Of a stretch of 64,000 bases of DNA, positions 17,070-25,641 are shown one piece after another. The DNA is from Clostridium sp. (GTDB lineage Bacteria; Bacillota; Clostridia; Clostridiales; Clostridiaceae): the NCBI GenBank assembly GCA_022773025.1, contig JALEZF010000058.1, positions 60,236-124,235 of the forward strand, read 5' to 3'. The notes under the pieces were generated by a model. That model saw only the letters and a program-made list of their open reading frames with translations. It had not been told where the DNA came from and searched no databases. Position 1 is the first letter of the stretch. Each line of letters begins with the position of its first letter. The position numbers were made by a program, and so were the translations under genes.

Positions 17070-18568
17070 ATGGACGGGGGAACTTTAACTTCTAAAATAA
17101 AGAAAATTTTTAGGGGACGAAAGAAAAAAATTGTGATATTTGCTTTATTAGTGATTTTATAGGAGGCATTGTGGCTGTAAATAACTATGATTCAACTCCA
17201 TACGTTAAAGAAGCTAAAAAACTTATGAAGTATAAGGTTATTAAAGCAGAGTTTAACAAAGATTTAGAAAAAATAGTTGATAGCTTAGAATATGGAGATT
17301 ACAAAATTAGTGTCCATGGGGGGAGCAATGAATCTCCTTATGTTGAGGTGGGTTATGATTTTAAAAATTACGATTTTCCATATGAATTAGTAAAGAAAAA
17401 TCTTAGAGAGAATGCTGCAATAATATTTGCTCTTGTAGAGTACCCAGACTAAGTAAAGTTTGACATAAGTAATATATCTGGAATTAACAATGATTATACC
17501 GTAACTTTTAACAGACATGATATTAATGGATGGCTTTCAAAGGATTGTTCAGAGTTTGGAAAGAATTCTAAGGCATTAAAGGAACTTATAGAACTCTTTT
17601 CAAATGAAACTAGATTTTATCCTGAAAAATATAGTTTAAAGATGACAACATCTCCTGGAATAAGGATAAGTGAATTTTTCGTCAAAGAAAATGAAGCAAG
17701 TAATGATATGGACAATAATTATTTCCTTTATAGCTGTGAATATGGCTCCATTTATACTGAAGATAGAGAAGGAGTAATAACTGAAAAAGGTAAGAAATTT
17801 AAATTCAGCTATGGAAAAGATTATGAAGGTGAAGATATCTATTGGAATCCTAGAACAAATGGGGGCATAGAGAAAACTTTTGAAAAGAATATTATAAATT
17901 TGCAGCTTCTTAATAACAATGATGAGATAATAGCTGAAAAGAAAATCTTCATCTACTTACAAGATGGAATCTACACTGCAAGTGATGAAATCTATTTTAA
18001 TGACATTTTTCATAAGAGGGAAAATGATTTCTCAATGGAAATATATAGTTTAAATAAGGATGGTGATAGCAAAGAACTTATAACCATAATAAATGATGAT
18101 GATTTAGAAAAGAACTCATTATTGGCAAGTATCCAGAATAGCAGCAAGGTAAGTAAAAGTTTTAATGAAGTATATGATTACGAGATAGTTAGCTATGAAA
18201 AAGGAAATGTCTCAAAAAAACTATGTTTAAATAGTGATAATGGTATGATGATGTACGAGAATGATAAAGAGTATAGTTATAAGATGAATAAAAAGTCTTT
18301 AGATAATTTGATGCAAATTATAGGAAATAGACGAAGAGACAGCAATATCATAAATGACATGACCTTTAGAGGATTAGTAAAGAAAATTGAAGAAAAAAGG
18401 GAAGGCTATAAACTAATTCAATTAGAAGACAAGTCATCAGGAAGTTCTATAGAAGTTACTGATAAAGATATCTTAAAGTTTAATATAAAAATTGGAGATA
18501 ACTTAGAGATAAATACCATTATGAGAAATTCTATGTTTAAAGTTAAAGAGGTAAGACAGATAGATTAA
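17070..18568 (+). pseudogene. Broken gene for a membrane-anchored DUF4825-like protein
   Basis: Three pieces in two frames belong to one gene of about 500 codons. ATG 17070 (GAAGGG upstream) opens a basic N-terminus plus a hydrophobic helix that stops at 17160-17162. Adding one T to the TTTT run at 17155-17158 restores a frame that reads on through IGGIVAVNNYD. That frame has a second lesion, TAA at 17450-17452, after which it stays open to 18568. The first soluble part (about residues 30-130; NAAIIFALVEYPD) resembles DUF4825. The C-terminal 300 residues are beta-rich and unrecognised. No signal other than the N-terminal anchor was seen. The lesions could be true mutations or, for the first, a homopolymer reading error. 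Confidence 0.7.
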
Positions 18569-18616
18569 AACACTGTACTAATATCAGAAAATTTGCTATA
18601 ATAGCACCATGTAGTT

Positions 18617-18651
18617 AAAACCGCACAGACAATAGAATGTGCGGTTTTTTT
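18617..18651 (+). terminator. Intrinsic terminator
   Basis: AAAACCGCACA pairs with TGTGCGGTTTT (11 bp, loop 11 nt) followed by T-run; ends the broken gene's transcript. Confidence 0.85.
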
Positions 18652-18680
18652 GCACTTAATTTGTGGTAGAGGTGATAGGC

Positions 18681-20579
18681 ATGAAATTATTATTTTTAAG
18701 GTATATATCAAATAGATCCATAGGAGAATCATTAAGAAGTAGCATTTTACATACAGGAAAATATGTGTATGATACTCCAGAGAGTTTGGAGGAAAAAGTA
18801 TTCTATTGGTTTAGTGAAGATGAGGACAAGCTACTTGAAACTGTATTAATAGGATATGACTCAAAAGAAAGAAGAATAACTGAAGGCTGGATAGGAATTG
18901 CACAACCTGTAGCAGATGACTCTTTAAAGATAGTTATAGACGGTGTTAGGCCTTTAGATGAAAAGCAGATTAGAGAAATCGAAGGTCTTTATGTAAATGC
19001 ATCTAAATATAAGAAAAACCTAAAAGATGTGAAGGAATATCTATTCATGAGAGAACTGCCTCAAGATATACTTTACGATATACTCTATGACTTAAAAGAT
19101 AATTGCGTACATAATGCAAAGAAGGATAAGATGTTTAAAGGAGAGTATACATCTCTAGAAAGGGATAATATAAGCTTTTTAGTAAGTGAAATGGAAAAAA
19201 ACCTTCATCCCCTTGCCCAAAGAAGCTATATGGCTAAAAGAGCTATAGGTATAAAAAAGCCTGATGAATGCAGGAGTGAATTTCAAAGAGACAAAGACCG
19301 AATAGTACATTCCAAAGCTTTTAGAAGGACTGTTGATAAAGCTCAAGTTTATAGCACCCATAAGGGAGACCATTATAGAACAAGGCTCACACATACTTTA
19401 GAGGTGAATCAAATAGCAAAGGGCATAGCAAGGTCATTAGGACTGCATGAGGATTTAGTTGAAGCAATAGCTTTAGGTCATGACATAGGACATACACCTT
19501 TTGGTCATGAAGGAGAAAGGCAGCTTGATCTTATAATGTCAGGAAAGCTTAAACTTTGCAGGGAGCATAATCCTGAAAATTTTGGAGGCTTTAAGCATAA
19601 TTATCAAAGTGTAAAACTAGCTAATTATGTGGAAGAAAAATATGTGGAGTGCGAAGGCTTAGATTTGACTTATCAGGTTTTAGAGGGGATGCTTAAACAT
19701 ACAAAGATAAAAAAGTGCAAGGATATAGATTGCAGCACATGCTGTAATAAATGTTTTGACATAGATGAATTTTTGATAATAGGGGATAAAGAACAGCTGT
19801 ATTTGAATCAACCATTTGCTAGTACCTTAGAAGGTCAAGTTGTAGCCTGGGCTGATGAAATCGCTCAAAGGGGACATGATTTGGATGATGGAGTTGCAGG
19901 AAGGCTTGTGGATATAAACGACCTAAAAGAAGAACTGAAAGAATATGATTTTATGGCTCCTATAGTTAGTATAATAGAAAATTCTTTAGATCAGATAAAA
20001 AATTCTAAAAGAGAATTAGTAGATCCCGAAGAACTTTTAAGGGCTAGAGTCACTCCAAAAATAATGAGACTCTTTATAGAGGACATAGCTGAAAACTCAA
20101 AAAAGAATATGGCTGAGTATTTAAGTACTCATGAAATTCATAGAGACGTCATAATAGATAGACACATCGTATGCTTTTCAAAAGAAATGAAAAGAGTAGT
20201 TGACAAGTTAGAAGAGGTTATAAATCTTCAGGTTATAAATTCCCAGGAAGTGAACTGTTTTGATGGAAAATCCATGTACATAATTAAAAAGTTGTTTCAA
20301 GCATACTACAATAATCCTAAACAACTTCCAGACCACACTTTAAGGAGGATACAACGAGAACTTAAAGAGATGAATATTCCTACAGTAGATGTGAGGAAGG
20401 GAAAGAAGAAGGAAGTAGATAGAGAGATATTGATTTTTAAAGGTGTAATATGTACTGAAAACAGAAAAGAAGATTTCCTAAAGCAAAAGATTTTTATGAG
20501 AAATATTGCCGACTTTATCGGAGGAATGACAGATAATTATGCCAATTCGAGATTTAAAGAATTATATAATGGAAATTAA
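18681..20579 (+). CDS. dGTPase-like HD-domain dNTP triphosphohydrolase with N-terminal extension
   Basis: The 632-aa protein starts at ATG 18681 (AGAGGTGA upstream); an in-frame GTG at 18663 is rejected for lack of a site. Residues from about 185 onward match dGTP triphosphohydrolases: SEFQRDKDRIVHSKAFRR, RLTHTLEV and GHDIGHTPFGH supply the metal-binding His/Asp set. It would hydrolyse dGTP or other dNTPs to nucleoside and triphosphate. The first 180 residues are an extension I do not recognise. A Cys-rich insertion (CKDIDCSTCCNKC, about residues 346-358) could bind a metal. The gene is single, with terminators on both sides. Confidence 0.85.
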   Translation: MKLLFLRYISNRSIGESLRSSILHTGKYVYDTPESLEEKVFYWFSEDEDKLLETVLIGYDSKERRITEGWIGIAQPVADDSLKIVIDGVRPLDEKQIREIEGLYVNASKYKKNLKDVKEYLFMRELPQDILYDILYDLKDNCVHNAKKDKMFKGEYTSLERDNISFLVSEMEKNLHPLAQRSYMAKRAIGIKKPDECRSEFQRDKDRIVHSKAFRRTVDKAQVYSTHKGDHYRTRLTHTLEVNQIAKGIARSLGLHEDLVEAIALGHDIGHTPFGHEGERQLDLIMSGKLKLCREHNPENFGGFKHNYQSVKLANYVEEKYVECEGLDLTYQVLEGMLKHTKIKKCKDIDCSTCCNKCFDIDEFLIIGDKEQLYLNQPFASTLEGQVVAWADEIAQRGHDLDDGVAGRLVDINDLKEELKEYDFMAPIVSIIENSLDQIKNSKRELVDPEELLRARVTPKIMRLFIEDIAENSKKNMAEYLSTHEIHRDVIIDRHIVCFSKEMKRVVDKLEEVINLQVINSQEVNCFDGKSMYIIKKLFQAYYNNPKQLPDHTLRRIQRELKEMNIPTVDVRKGKKKEVDREILIFKGVICTENRKEDFLKQKIFMRNIADFIGGMTDNYANSRFKELYNGN

Positions 20580-20598
20580 AAGATTGAGATTAATAAAA

Positions 20599-20624
20599 AA
20601 TCCCAGCATTTATATGCTGGGATT
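20599..20624. terminator. Intrinsic terminator, bidirectional
   Basis: AATCCCAGCAT and ATGCTGGGATT form a perfect 11-bp stem with loop TTAT between convergent genes. Confidence 0.85.
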
Positions 20625-20637
20625 AAATATATTAGAG

Positions 20638-22233
20638 CTAGTTATTTGCACCACTGAACTCTAAATATTCATCATAAGTCATAGTTCTATCAACTATAGA
20701 ACCATCATCCTTTATATCTATAATTCTATTTGCTATTGTTTGAAGGAATTGATGGTCATGAGAAGCAAAGATTAAGTTGCTCTTATAATCATTTAATCCA
20801 TTATTTAAAGCTGTGATTGACTCAAGGTCAAGGTGGTCTGTAGGCTGGTCTAACATAAGAACATTAGCATTGCTAAGCATCATTTTAGAAAGCATACATC
20901 TAACCTTTTCTCCTCCAGAAAGCACACTAGCTTCTTTAAGCGCTTCTTCGCCGGAGAATAGCATTCTTCCAAGGAAACCTCTTATATAGCTTTCAGATTT
21001 CTCCTCAGAGTACTGTCTTAGCCAGTCTACTAGAGTCATATTCACTCCATCGAAGTATTCAGAGTTATCATTAGGGAAGTAAGCTTTTGTTATAGTGATT
21101 CCCCATTTATAGCTTCCGCTGTCAGGTTCCATTTCTCCAGCTAATATTTTAAATAAAGTTGTAATAGCCAAACTATTTCCGATTAAAGCTATTTTATCAT
21201 CTTTATTTAATCTAAAGCTTACGTTGTCTAAAACTTTAACACCATCTATAGTCTTAGAAATACCTTCTACAGTAAGTATGTCGTTTCCAACCTCTCTTTC
21301 AGGTTTGAAGCCTACGAAAGGATATCTTCTACTTGATGGCTGAATGTCATCTAAATTTATCTTGTCAAGAAGCTTTTTACGTGATGTAGCTTGCTTTGAT
21401 TTAGAAGCATTAGCACTAAATCTAGCAATAAAGTCTTGAAGCTCTTTGATTTTTTCTTCTTTCTTCTTGTTTTGATCTTTAGCCATTTGTAGAGCAAGCT
21501 GACTTGACTCATACCAGAAGTCGTAGTTTCCGGTATATAATTTAATCTTTCCAAAATCTACATCAGCCATATGAGTACAAACTGAATTTAGGAAGTGTCT
21601 GTCATGGGATACAACTATAACAGTTCCTTCAAAGTTTATTAAGAACTCTTCCAACCAGTTTACAGCTTTTATGTCTAAATGGTTTGTAGGCTCGTCTAAT
21701 ACAAGTACTCCAGGATTTCCAAATAGAGCTTGAGCTAAGAGAACCTTTATCTTTTCAGAACCAGTAAGCTCAGAAACCTTTTTGTAGTGGGTATCAGTAC
21801 CAAGACCTAACCCTTGAAGTAAAGTTGAAGCTTCAGATTCAGCTTCCCATCCATTTAAATCAGCAAACTCTCCTTCAAGCTCGGAAGCTTTCATTCCGTC
21901 TTCATCGCTGAAGTTTTCTTTAGCATATAAAGCATCTTTTTCTTTCATTATAGAATAAAGACGTTCATTACCCATTATTACCGATTCTAATACTTCAAAT
22001 TCATCATATTTGTAGTGGTCCTGTTTTAATACAGACATTCTTGTATTGGGAGCAAGTACCACTTCACCAGTATTAGGTTCAACTTCTCCTGCTAATATCT
22101 TTAAAAATGTACTTTTACCAGCACCATTAGCTCCGATAACTCCATAGCAGTTACCAGGAGTAAATTTTAAATTTACGTCTTCAAATAGTTTACGTCCGCC
22201 ATATCTTAAGCTAACATTGGATACAGTTATCAA
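20638..22233 (-). CDS. ABC-F family ATPase (YbiT/YkpA type)
   Basis: About 531 aa with two ABC ATPase domains and no membrane segment, joined by a charged linker (about residues 240-310). Domain 1 has a normal Walker A (GANGAGKST) and LDEPTNHLD. Domain 2 has a divergent P-loop, IGNSLAITTLFK, without the usual Lys, and LDQPTDHLD; the YbiT/YkpA branch shows similar drift. ABC-F proteins act on the ribosome, relieving stalls or protecting from antibiotics. TTG 22233 is preferred over ATG 22248 because GAGGGAG lies 6-7 nt before the TTG and family members begin (M)ITVSNVSLRYGG. The first ATG overlaps that ribosome-binding site. Confidence 0.85.
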   Translation of the reverse strand: MITVSNVSLRYGGRKLFEDVNLKFTPGNCYGVIGANGAGKSTFLKILAGEVEPNTGEVVLAPNTRMSVLKQDHYKYDEFEVLESVIMGNERLYSIMKEKDALYAKENFSDEDGMKASELEGEFADLNGWEAESEASTLLQGLGLGTDTHYKKVSELTGSEKIKVLLAQALFGNPGVLVLDEPTNHLDIKAVNWLEEFLINFEGTVIVVSHDRHFLNSVCTHMADVDFGKIKLYTGNYDFWYESSQLALQMAKDQNKKKEEKIKELQDFIARFSANASKSKQATSRKKLLDKINLDDIQPSSRRYPFVGFKPEREVGNDILTVEGISKTIDGVKVLDNVSFRLNKDDKIALIGNSLAITTLFKILAGEMEPDSGSYKWGITITKAYFPNDNSEYFDGVNMTLVDWLRQYSEEKSESYIRGFLGRMLFSGEEALKEASVLSGGEKVRCMLSKMMLSNANVLMLDQPTDHLDLESITALNNGLNDYKSNLIFASHDHQFLQTIANRIIDIKDDGSIVDRTMTYDEYLEFSGANN

Positions 22234-22440
22234 TAAATTCTCCCTCATTTCTTTTGTTATTCATCAGCATATTATACCATAGAATGTCATTATAGAGAAC
22301 AGGTAAGTAATTTTAAACCTATGAAGCCTTGACAGTTTTGTAAATATGATGATAAAATAAAGAAAATTATTTAAATTTGGAGAATAAAATTATGATATGC
22401 TTAATTGTTGAAAAGGTAAAATTTAATAAAGTGTATTATT

Positions 22441-22586
22441 CTAACTATTATAGATAGAGCTTGCATTATTAGTTTAGATGCAGGCTGTAAGGAAACTTTA
22501 GTTTGCATCTATGATGGTTGGAACTTTTGATGTTGTCCAAATTACACCACATAGATTATGCTGTGTGGTGATAGTAGTATGGTTAG
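22441..22586 (+). ncRNA. Structured mRNA leader, riboswitch-like (class not assigned)
   Basis: A closing helix pairs ACTATTAT (22444-22451) with ATAGTAGT (22571-22578), extendable by CTAAC/GTTAG. Inside are three hairpins: TAGATGCA/TGCATCTA (22475-22511), TTGGA/TCCAA (about 22518-22540), and CACCACA/TGTGGTG (22545-22570). An intrinsic terminator and a transporter pseudogene follow. The opening AGATAGAG-N-TTGC resembles the 5' core of lysine (L-box) riboswitches, but the rest does not match well enough. T-box, glycine and TPP signatures are absent. Confidence 0.4.
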
Positions 22587-22594
22587 TTTATCAT

Positions 22595-22630
22595 AAGCCT
22601 CATAGCATTTCGCTATGAGGCTTTAATTAT
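22595..22630 (+). terminator. Intrinsic terminator in transporter leader
   Basis: AAGCCTCATAGC pairs with GCTATGAGGCTT (12 bp, loop ATTTC), followed by TAATTATTTTT. It lies between the structured leader and the transporter start, so it is probably an attenuator. Confidence 0.8.
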
Positions 22631-22648
22631 TTTTAGGAGGATAGTAGT

Positions 22649-23811
22649 ATGGAAAAGAAAAAAAGAGAAAGTTTTAGTAGTAGCGCAGGATTTGTTTTGT
22701 CCTGCATTGGAGCAGCAGTAGGTCTGGGGAATATATGGATGTTTCCATATAGATTAGGTCAGAATGGAGGAATGGTATTTTTAATTCCTTATTTCTTATT
22801 TGTTCTAGTCTTAGGGTCTACAGGACTTATAACTGAATTTGCTTTTGGTAGAAAGTTTAGAAGCGGGTCAATGAATGGAATAAGGACAGTGTTTAAAGAA
22901 AAACACAAAAGAGGAGGTAGAATTTTAGGAATAATACCTGTACTTGGACTTATGGGAGTCTTTATGTCTTACACTATAGTTGTAGGATGGGTAATAAAGT
23001 ATTTTTCTATGGGTATTTCAGGGGAACTTAGTACTATAGATATAAATAGTTATTTTGATAGTTTTTCAGGTACAAGCAATACGATATTATGGAACTTTAT
23101 TGCTATAATATTGACAGTTATCATAGTTTATATGGGAGTCACTAAGGGAATAGAAAAAATAAACAAAATAATTATGCCAGCATTATTTATAATATTTATA
23201 CTTTTAGGAGTGAGATCATTAACCCTCCCAGGAGCTATGGAAGGGGTAAGGTATCTTCTAACTCCAAAATGGGAATACCTTTTTAAGGTTAATACTTGGG
23301 TAATGGCTTTAGGCCAAGCATTTTTTACTGTATCCTTAAATGGATGTGGTATGGTGGTTTATGGAAGCTATATAAAAGAATATTTTGATATACAAAAATC
23401 AGCCTTAAGTACAGCACTTTTAGATACCATGGCGGCCCTTTTAGCATCATTTGTTATAATGCTATCAGTATTTGCCTTTAATTTAGATCCTATGGCAGGA
23501 CCTCCATTACTATTTATTACAATGCCAACAATATTTAAGGCTATGCCAGGAGGAAGAATCATATCAATAATATTTTTCTTAAGTTTATTATTTGCGGCAA
23601 TATCATCATCAATAAATATGTTGGAAGGACCTGTTGAGGCTATGATGTCTCAAACAAAGTTTGATAGAAAAAAGCTGCTGTGGTAATAGCTTCTATAGCA
23701 TTTGTTCTTTCAATACCGTTAAATATGAGTATGACAACATTTGATAATTTTCCTAAAATAATAACTGTAGCTGTTATTATTTTAGGAATAGTATATGGGG
23801 GAATTGGCTAA
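22649..23811 (+). pseudogene. Frameshifted Na+:neurotransmitter symporter family transporter
   Basis: The N-terminus (SSAGFVLSCIGAAVGLGNIWMFPY) and later segments are typical of bacterial NSS/SNF transporters, which import amino acids with sodium. The frame stops at 23684-23686 after about 345 codons. One extra A in the AAAAAA run at 23668-23673 would restore a frame (AAVVIASIAFVLSIPLNMSM...) that runs to TAA 23811. Even so, the repaired protein is about 387 aa against roughly 440-500 for the family. FDNFPKIIT is joined straight to a last helix, so a second lesion, an internal deletion near helices 11-12, is likely. AGGAGG precedes ATG 22649. The structured leader upstream once controlled this gene. 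Confidence 0.8.
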
Positions 23812-23901
23812 TATAATCAATATGTTCTTGTAAGTATTGAATGGGATGGGATGATTGTGATATAATTGATATTAATTATTAAATAATAAGGGGTGTAAAT
23901 A

Positions 23902-24255
23902 ATGAGTGCTTTATTTGTAGAATATCCAAGATGAACCACTTGCAAGAAGGCTTCAAAGTTTTTGAAGGAAAATAATGTAGAGTTTAATGATAGACATATA
24001 GTTGAGAATAATCCAACCAAGGAAGAATTACTTCACTGGATGGAAATCAGTGGATTAGAAACTAAAAAATTCTTTAATACGTCAGGTGTATTGTATAAAG
24101 AGATGAATTTAAAAGATAAAATAAAAGATATGTCAAGAGAAGAGGCGGCAGAGCTTTTAGCATCTAACGGCATGTTAGTGAAAAGGCCTGTTCTAGTAAA
24201 AGACGGCAAGGTTCTTGTTGGATTTAAAGAAGAATCCTATAAGGAAATATTATAA
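23902..24255 (+). CDS. ArsC/Spx-family thioredoxin-fold protein with in-frame TGA, candidate selenoprotein
   Basis: ATG 23902 (AAGGGGTG upstream) begins MSALFVEYPR, then TGA at 23932-23934, then TTCKKASKFL and an intact 106-codon frame to TAA 24255. The full 117-aa product matches the arsenate reductase/Spx family, with NTSGVLYKEMNLKDK and a GMLVKRP loop. Cys homologues read YP(K/R)CTTCxKA, so TGA falls exactly on the first Cys of CxxC, giving UTTC if read as selenocysteine (position 11). A hairpin at 23951-23967 is a plausible bacterial SECIS. The alternative is a nonsense mutation (TGC or TGT to TGA) in a decaying gene, since both neighbours are pseudogenes. Its redox substrate is unknown; arsenate is not implied by the family. 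Confidence 0.7.
23951..23967 (+). promoter_or_regulatory. Candidate bacterial SECIS element
   Basis: CTTCAAA and TTTGAAG form a perfect 7-bp stem closed by loop GTT. The loop G is 24 nt after the TGA. Bacterial SECIS hairpins lie within the coding region just after UGA, with a G (often GU) at the start of the apical loop; this fits. It encodes part of the ASKFLK helix, so the match could be chance. Confidence 0.45.
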
Positions 24256-24288
24256 AGGTAAAAGGCTATAGCATGAGAAGATAAGATA

Positions 24289-24384
24289 TCAATTCAATGC
24301 TATTCCTGTACTTCCATTTCCAAGAACTCCTGTTGTCAATATAACAAGAGCAGTCATAGTAAGAACGATAAATGTATCGATAAA
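24289..24384 (-). pseudogene. Remnant of a sodium/alanine symporter (AGCS family)
   Basis: On the minus strand this piece reads RFIDTFIVLTMTALVILTTG followed by a few residues and TGA at 24289-24291. DT...TALVI(L)TTG is characteristic of a late helix of AGCS amino acid carriers. An in-frame TAG lies just upstream of the piece and no longer part of the gene was found. The rest of 24256-24548 shows nothing I can support. Confidence 0.5.
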
Positions 24385-24548
24385 TCTTAACGACTATTGG
24401 TAATAATGCGTCCATAAAATAACCCATTAAATATTTAATAGTTTATTTACTTTCACAACTTAAAGAAATATTTAAAAGTATGTAAGGCTGAAAGAAAAAT
24501 CATAATAAAAATAAGAACAATTAGTGTTGTGGAACAATATAGATATCA

Positions 24549-24576
24549 TTGACAAATTTTATAATCAGTGTAATAT
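24549..24576 (+). promoter_or_regulatory. Sigma-A-type promoter for the TPP-riboswitch/thiD transcript
   Basis: TTGACA (24549-24554) and TAATAT (24571-24576) are separated by 16 nt. The expected start, about 24583, is shortly before the riboswitch. Confidence 0.65.
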
Positions 24577-24593
24577 ATAAGATATAAAATTAA

Positions 24594-24688
24594 ATAACGG
24601 GGGGCTTGCACCTGCAGGCTGAGAGTAAGCTAAATGTAGCTTTGACCCATAACTTGATTTGGATAATGCCAACGTAAGGAAAGCGGAT
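24594..24688 (+). ncRNA. TPP riboswitch (THI element)
   Basis: Conserved TPP motifs are present in order: GGGGGGCTT, CTGAGAG, the variable P3 arm, GACCC, TTGAT, GGATAATGCC and CGTAAGGAAAG. It lies upstream of an intrinsic terminator and thiD, so thiamine pyrophosphate should switch transcription of thiD off. Confidence 0.92.
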
Positions 24689-24702
24689 AGTAGAATTATT
24701 TT

Positions 24703-24742
24703 AAGATATACGACATATGGCATTGTATATCTTATTTTTTTA
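24703..24742 (+). terminator. Riboswitch-controlled terminator
   Basis: AAGATATAC pairs with GTATATCTT (9 bp, loop 13 nt), followed by ATTTTTTTATTTT. It stands between the TPP aptamer and thiD. Confidence 0.8.
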
Positions 24743-24804
24743 TTTTGTTTTAAATTAGAGTCAAGTTAGAATTCAGTTTATATTATAAGAAAGCGGGAGA
24801 TAAA

Positions 24805-25584
24805 ATGAAAAAAGTACTAACTATAGCAGGGTCTGATTGTAGCGGTGGAGCAGGAATACAGGCGGACATAAAAACTATTACAGCCCATAAGATGTATGCT
24901 ATGAGCGTAATAACTTCTCTTACAGCTCAAAATACAACAGGAGTTTATGGTGTCCTTGATACTGAAGCAGAGTTTGTTGAAAATCAACTAGACTGCGTTA
25001 TGAAGGATATATTTCCAGACAGCATAAAGGTAGGAATGGTTTCATCTTCAAAAATAATAAAGTCTATCGTAAAAAAATTAAATGAATATAGACCAAAGAA
25101 CATAGTTGTAGATCCAGTGATGATATCTACAAGTGGAAGCAGACTTCTTAATGAAGAGGCCATGGATAGTCTAATAAATGAATTGATACCATTAGCTGAT
25201 TTAATAACTCCAAACATAGCAGAAGCTGAATGCCTTTGTGATTTTAAAATAGAAAGTAATGAAGACATGGAGAAAGCAGCAATTAAAATTTCAGAAAAGT
25301 ATAAAGGAAACATCCTGATAAAAGGTGGACACCTTGAACATTGTAGCGATGATTTATTGTATCATGAAGGTGAATTTACATGGTTCAAAGGTATAAAGGT
25401 AAACAATCCTAATACTCATGGTACTGGATGTACACTTTCATCTGCAATAGCTTGTAATTTAGCAGATGGGAATTCCATAGAGGACAGTATAAAAAATGCC
25501 AAGGAATATATAACAGGGGCTTTAGAGGATGGCTTAAATTTAGGACAAGGTAGTGGACCTTTAAACCACTGTTATAGGCTTTAA
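24805..25584 (+). CDS. thiD: Hydroxymethylpyrimidine / phosphomethylpyrimidine kinase
   Basis: This 259-aa ribokinase-fold enzyme has the family's opening TIAGSDCSGGAGIQADIKT, the SLTAQNTTGV segment, and the C-terminal NTHGTGCTLSSAIA anion hole with its catalytic Asp region intact. It phosphorylates HMP and HMP-phosphate for thiamine synthesis, or salvages HMP. A TPP riboswitch and terminator precede it. It is the only thiamine gene here, so it may serve pyrimidine salvage or complement genes elsewhere. Start ATG 24805 has AAAGCGGGAG upstream. A strong terminator follows. Confidence 0.93.
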   Translation: MKKVLTIAGSDCSGGAGIQADIKTITAHKMYAMSVITSLTAQNTTGVYGVLDTEAEFVENQLDCVMKDIFPDSIKVGMVSSSKIIKSIVKKLNEYRPKNIVVDPVMISTSGSRLLNEEAMDSLINELIPLADLITPNIAEAECLCDFKIESNEDMEKAAIKISEKYKGNILIKGGHLEHCSDDLLYHEGEFTWFKGIKVNNPNTHGTGCTLSSAIACNLADGNSIEDSIKNAKEYITGALEDGLNLGQGSGPLNHCYRL

Positions 25585-25590
25585 TCCATC

Positions 25591-25641
25591 AAAATGAAGA
25601 AGGAGAATCTTAAAAAATAAGAGTCTTCTTCTTCATTTTTT
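25591..25641 (+). terminator. Intrinsic terminator after thiD
   Basis: AATGAAGAAG-type arm pairs with CTTCTTCTTCATT over a long stem (about 20 bp with mismatches), ending in a T7 run. Confidence 0.8.

Noticed and set aside
17642-18568. Treating 17642-18568 as an independent gene
   Set aside because: It starts mid-domain in the same frame as the preceding piece, has no ribosome-binding site, and joins upstream sequence through a single stop codon.
22441-22586. Assignment of the transporter leader as a T-box, glycine or TPP element
   Set aside because: No T-box sequence (GGTGG-N-ACCGCG type), no glycine tandem core, no CTGAGA/GACCC; only a partial L-box likeness remains.
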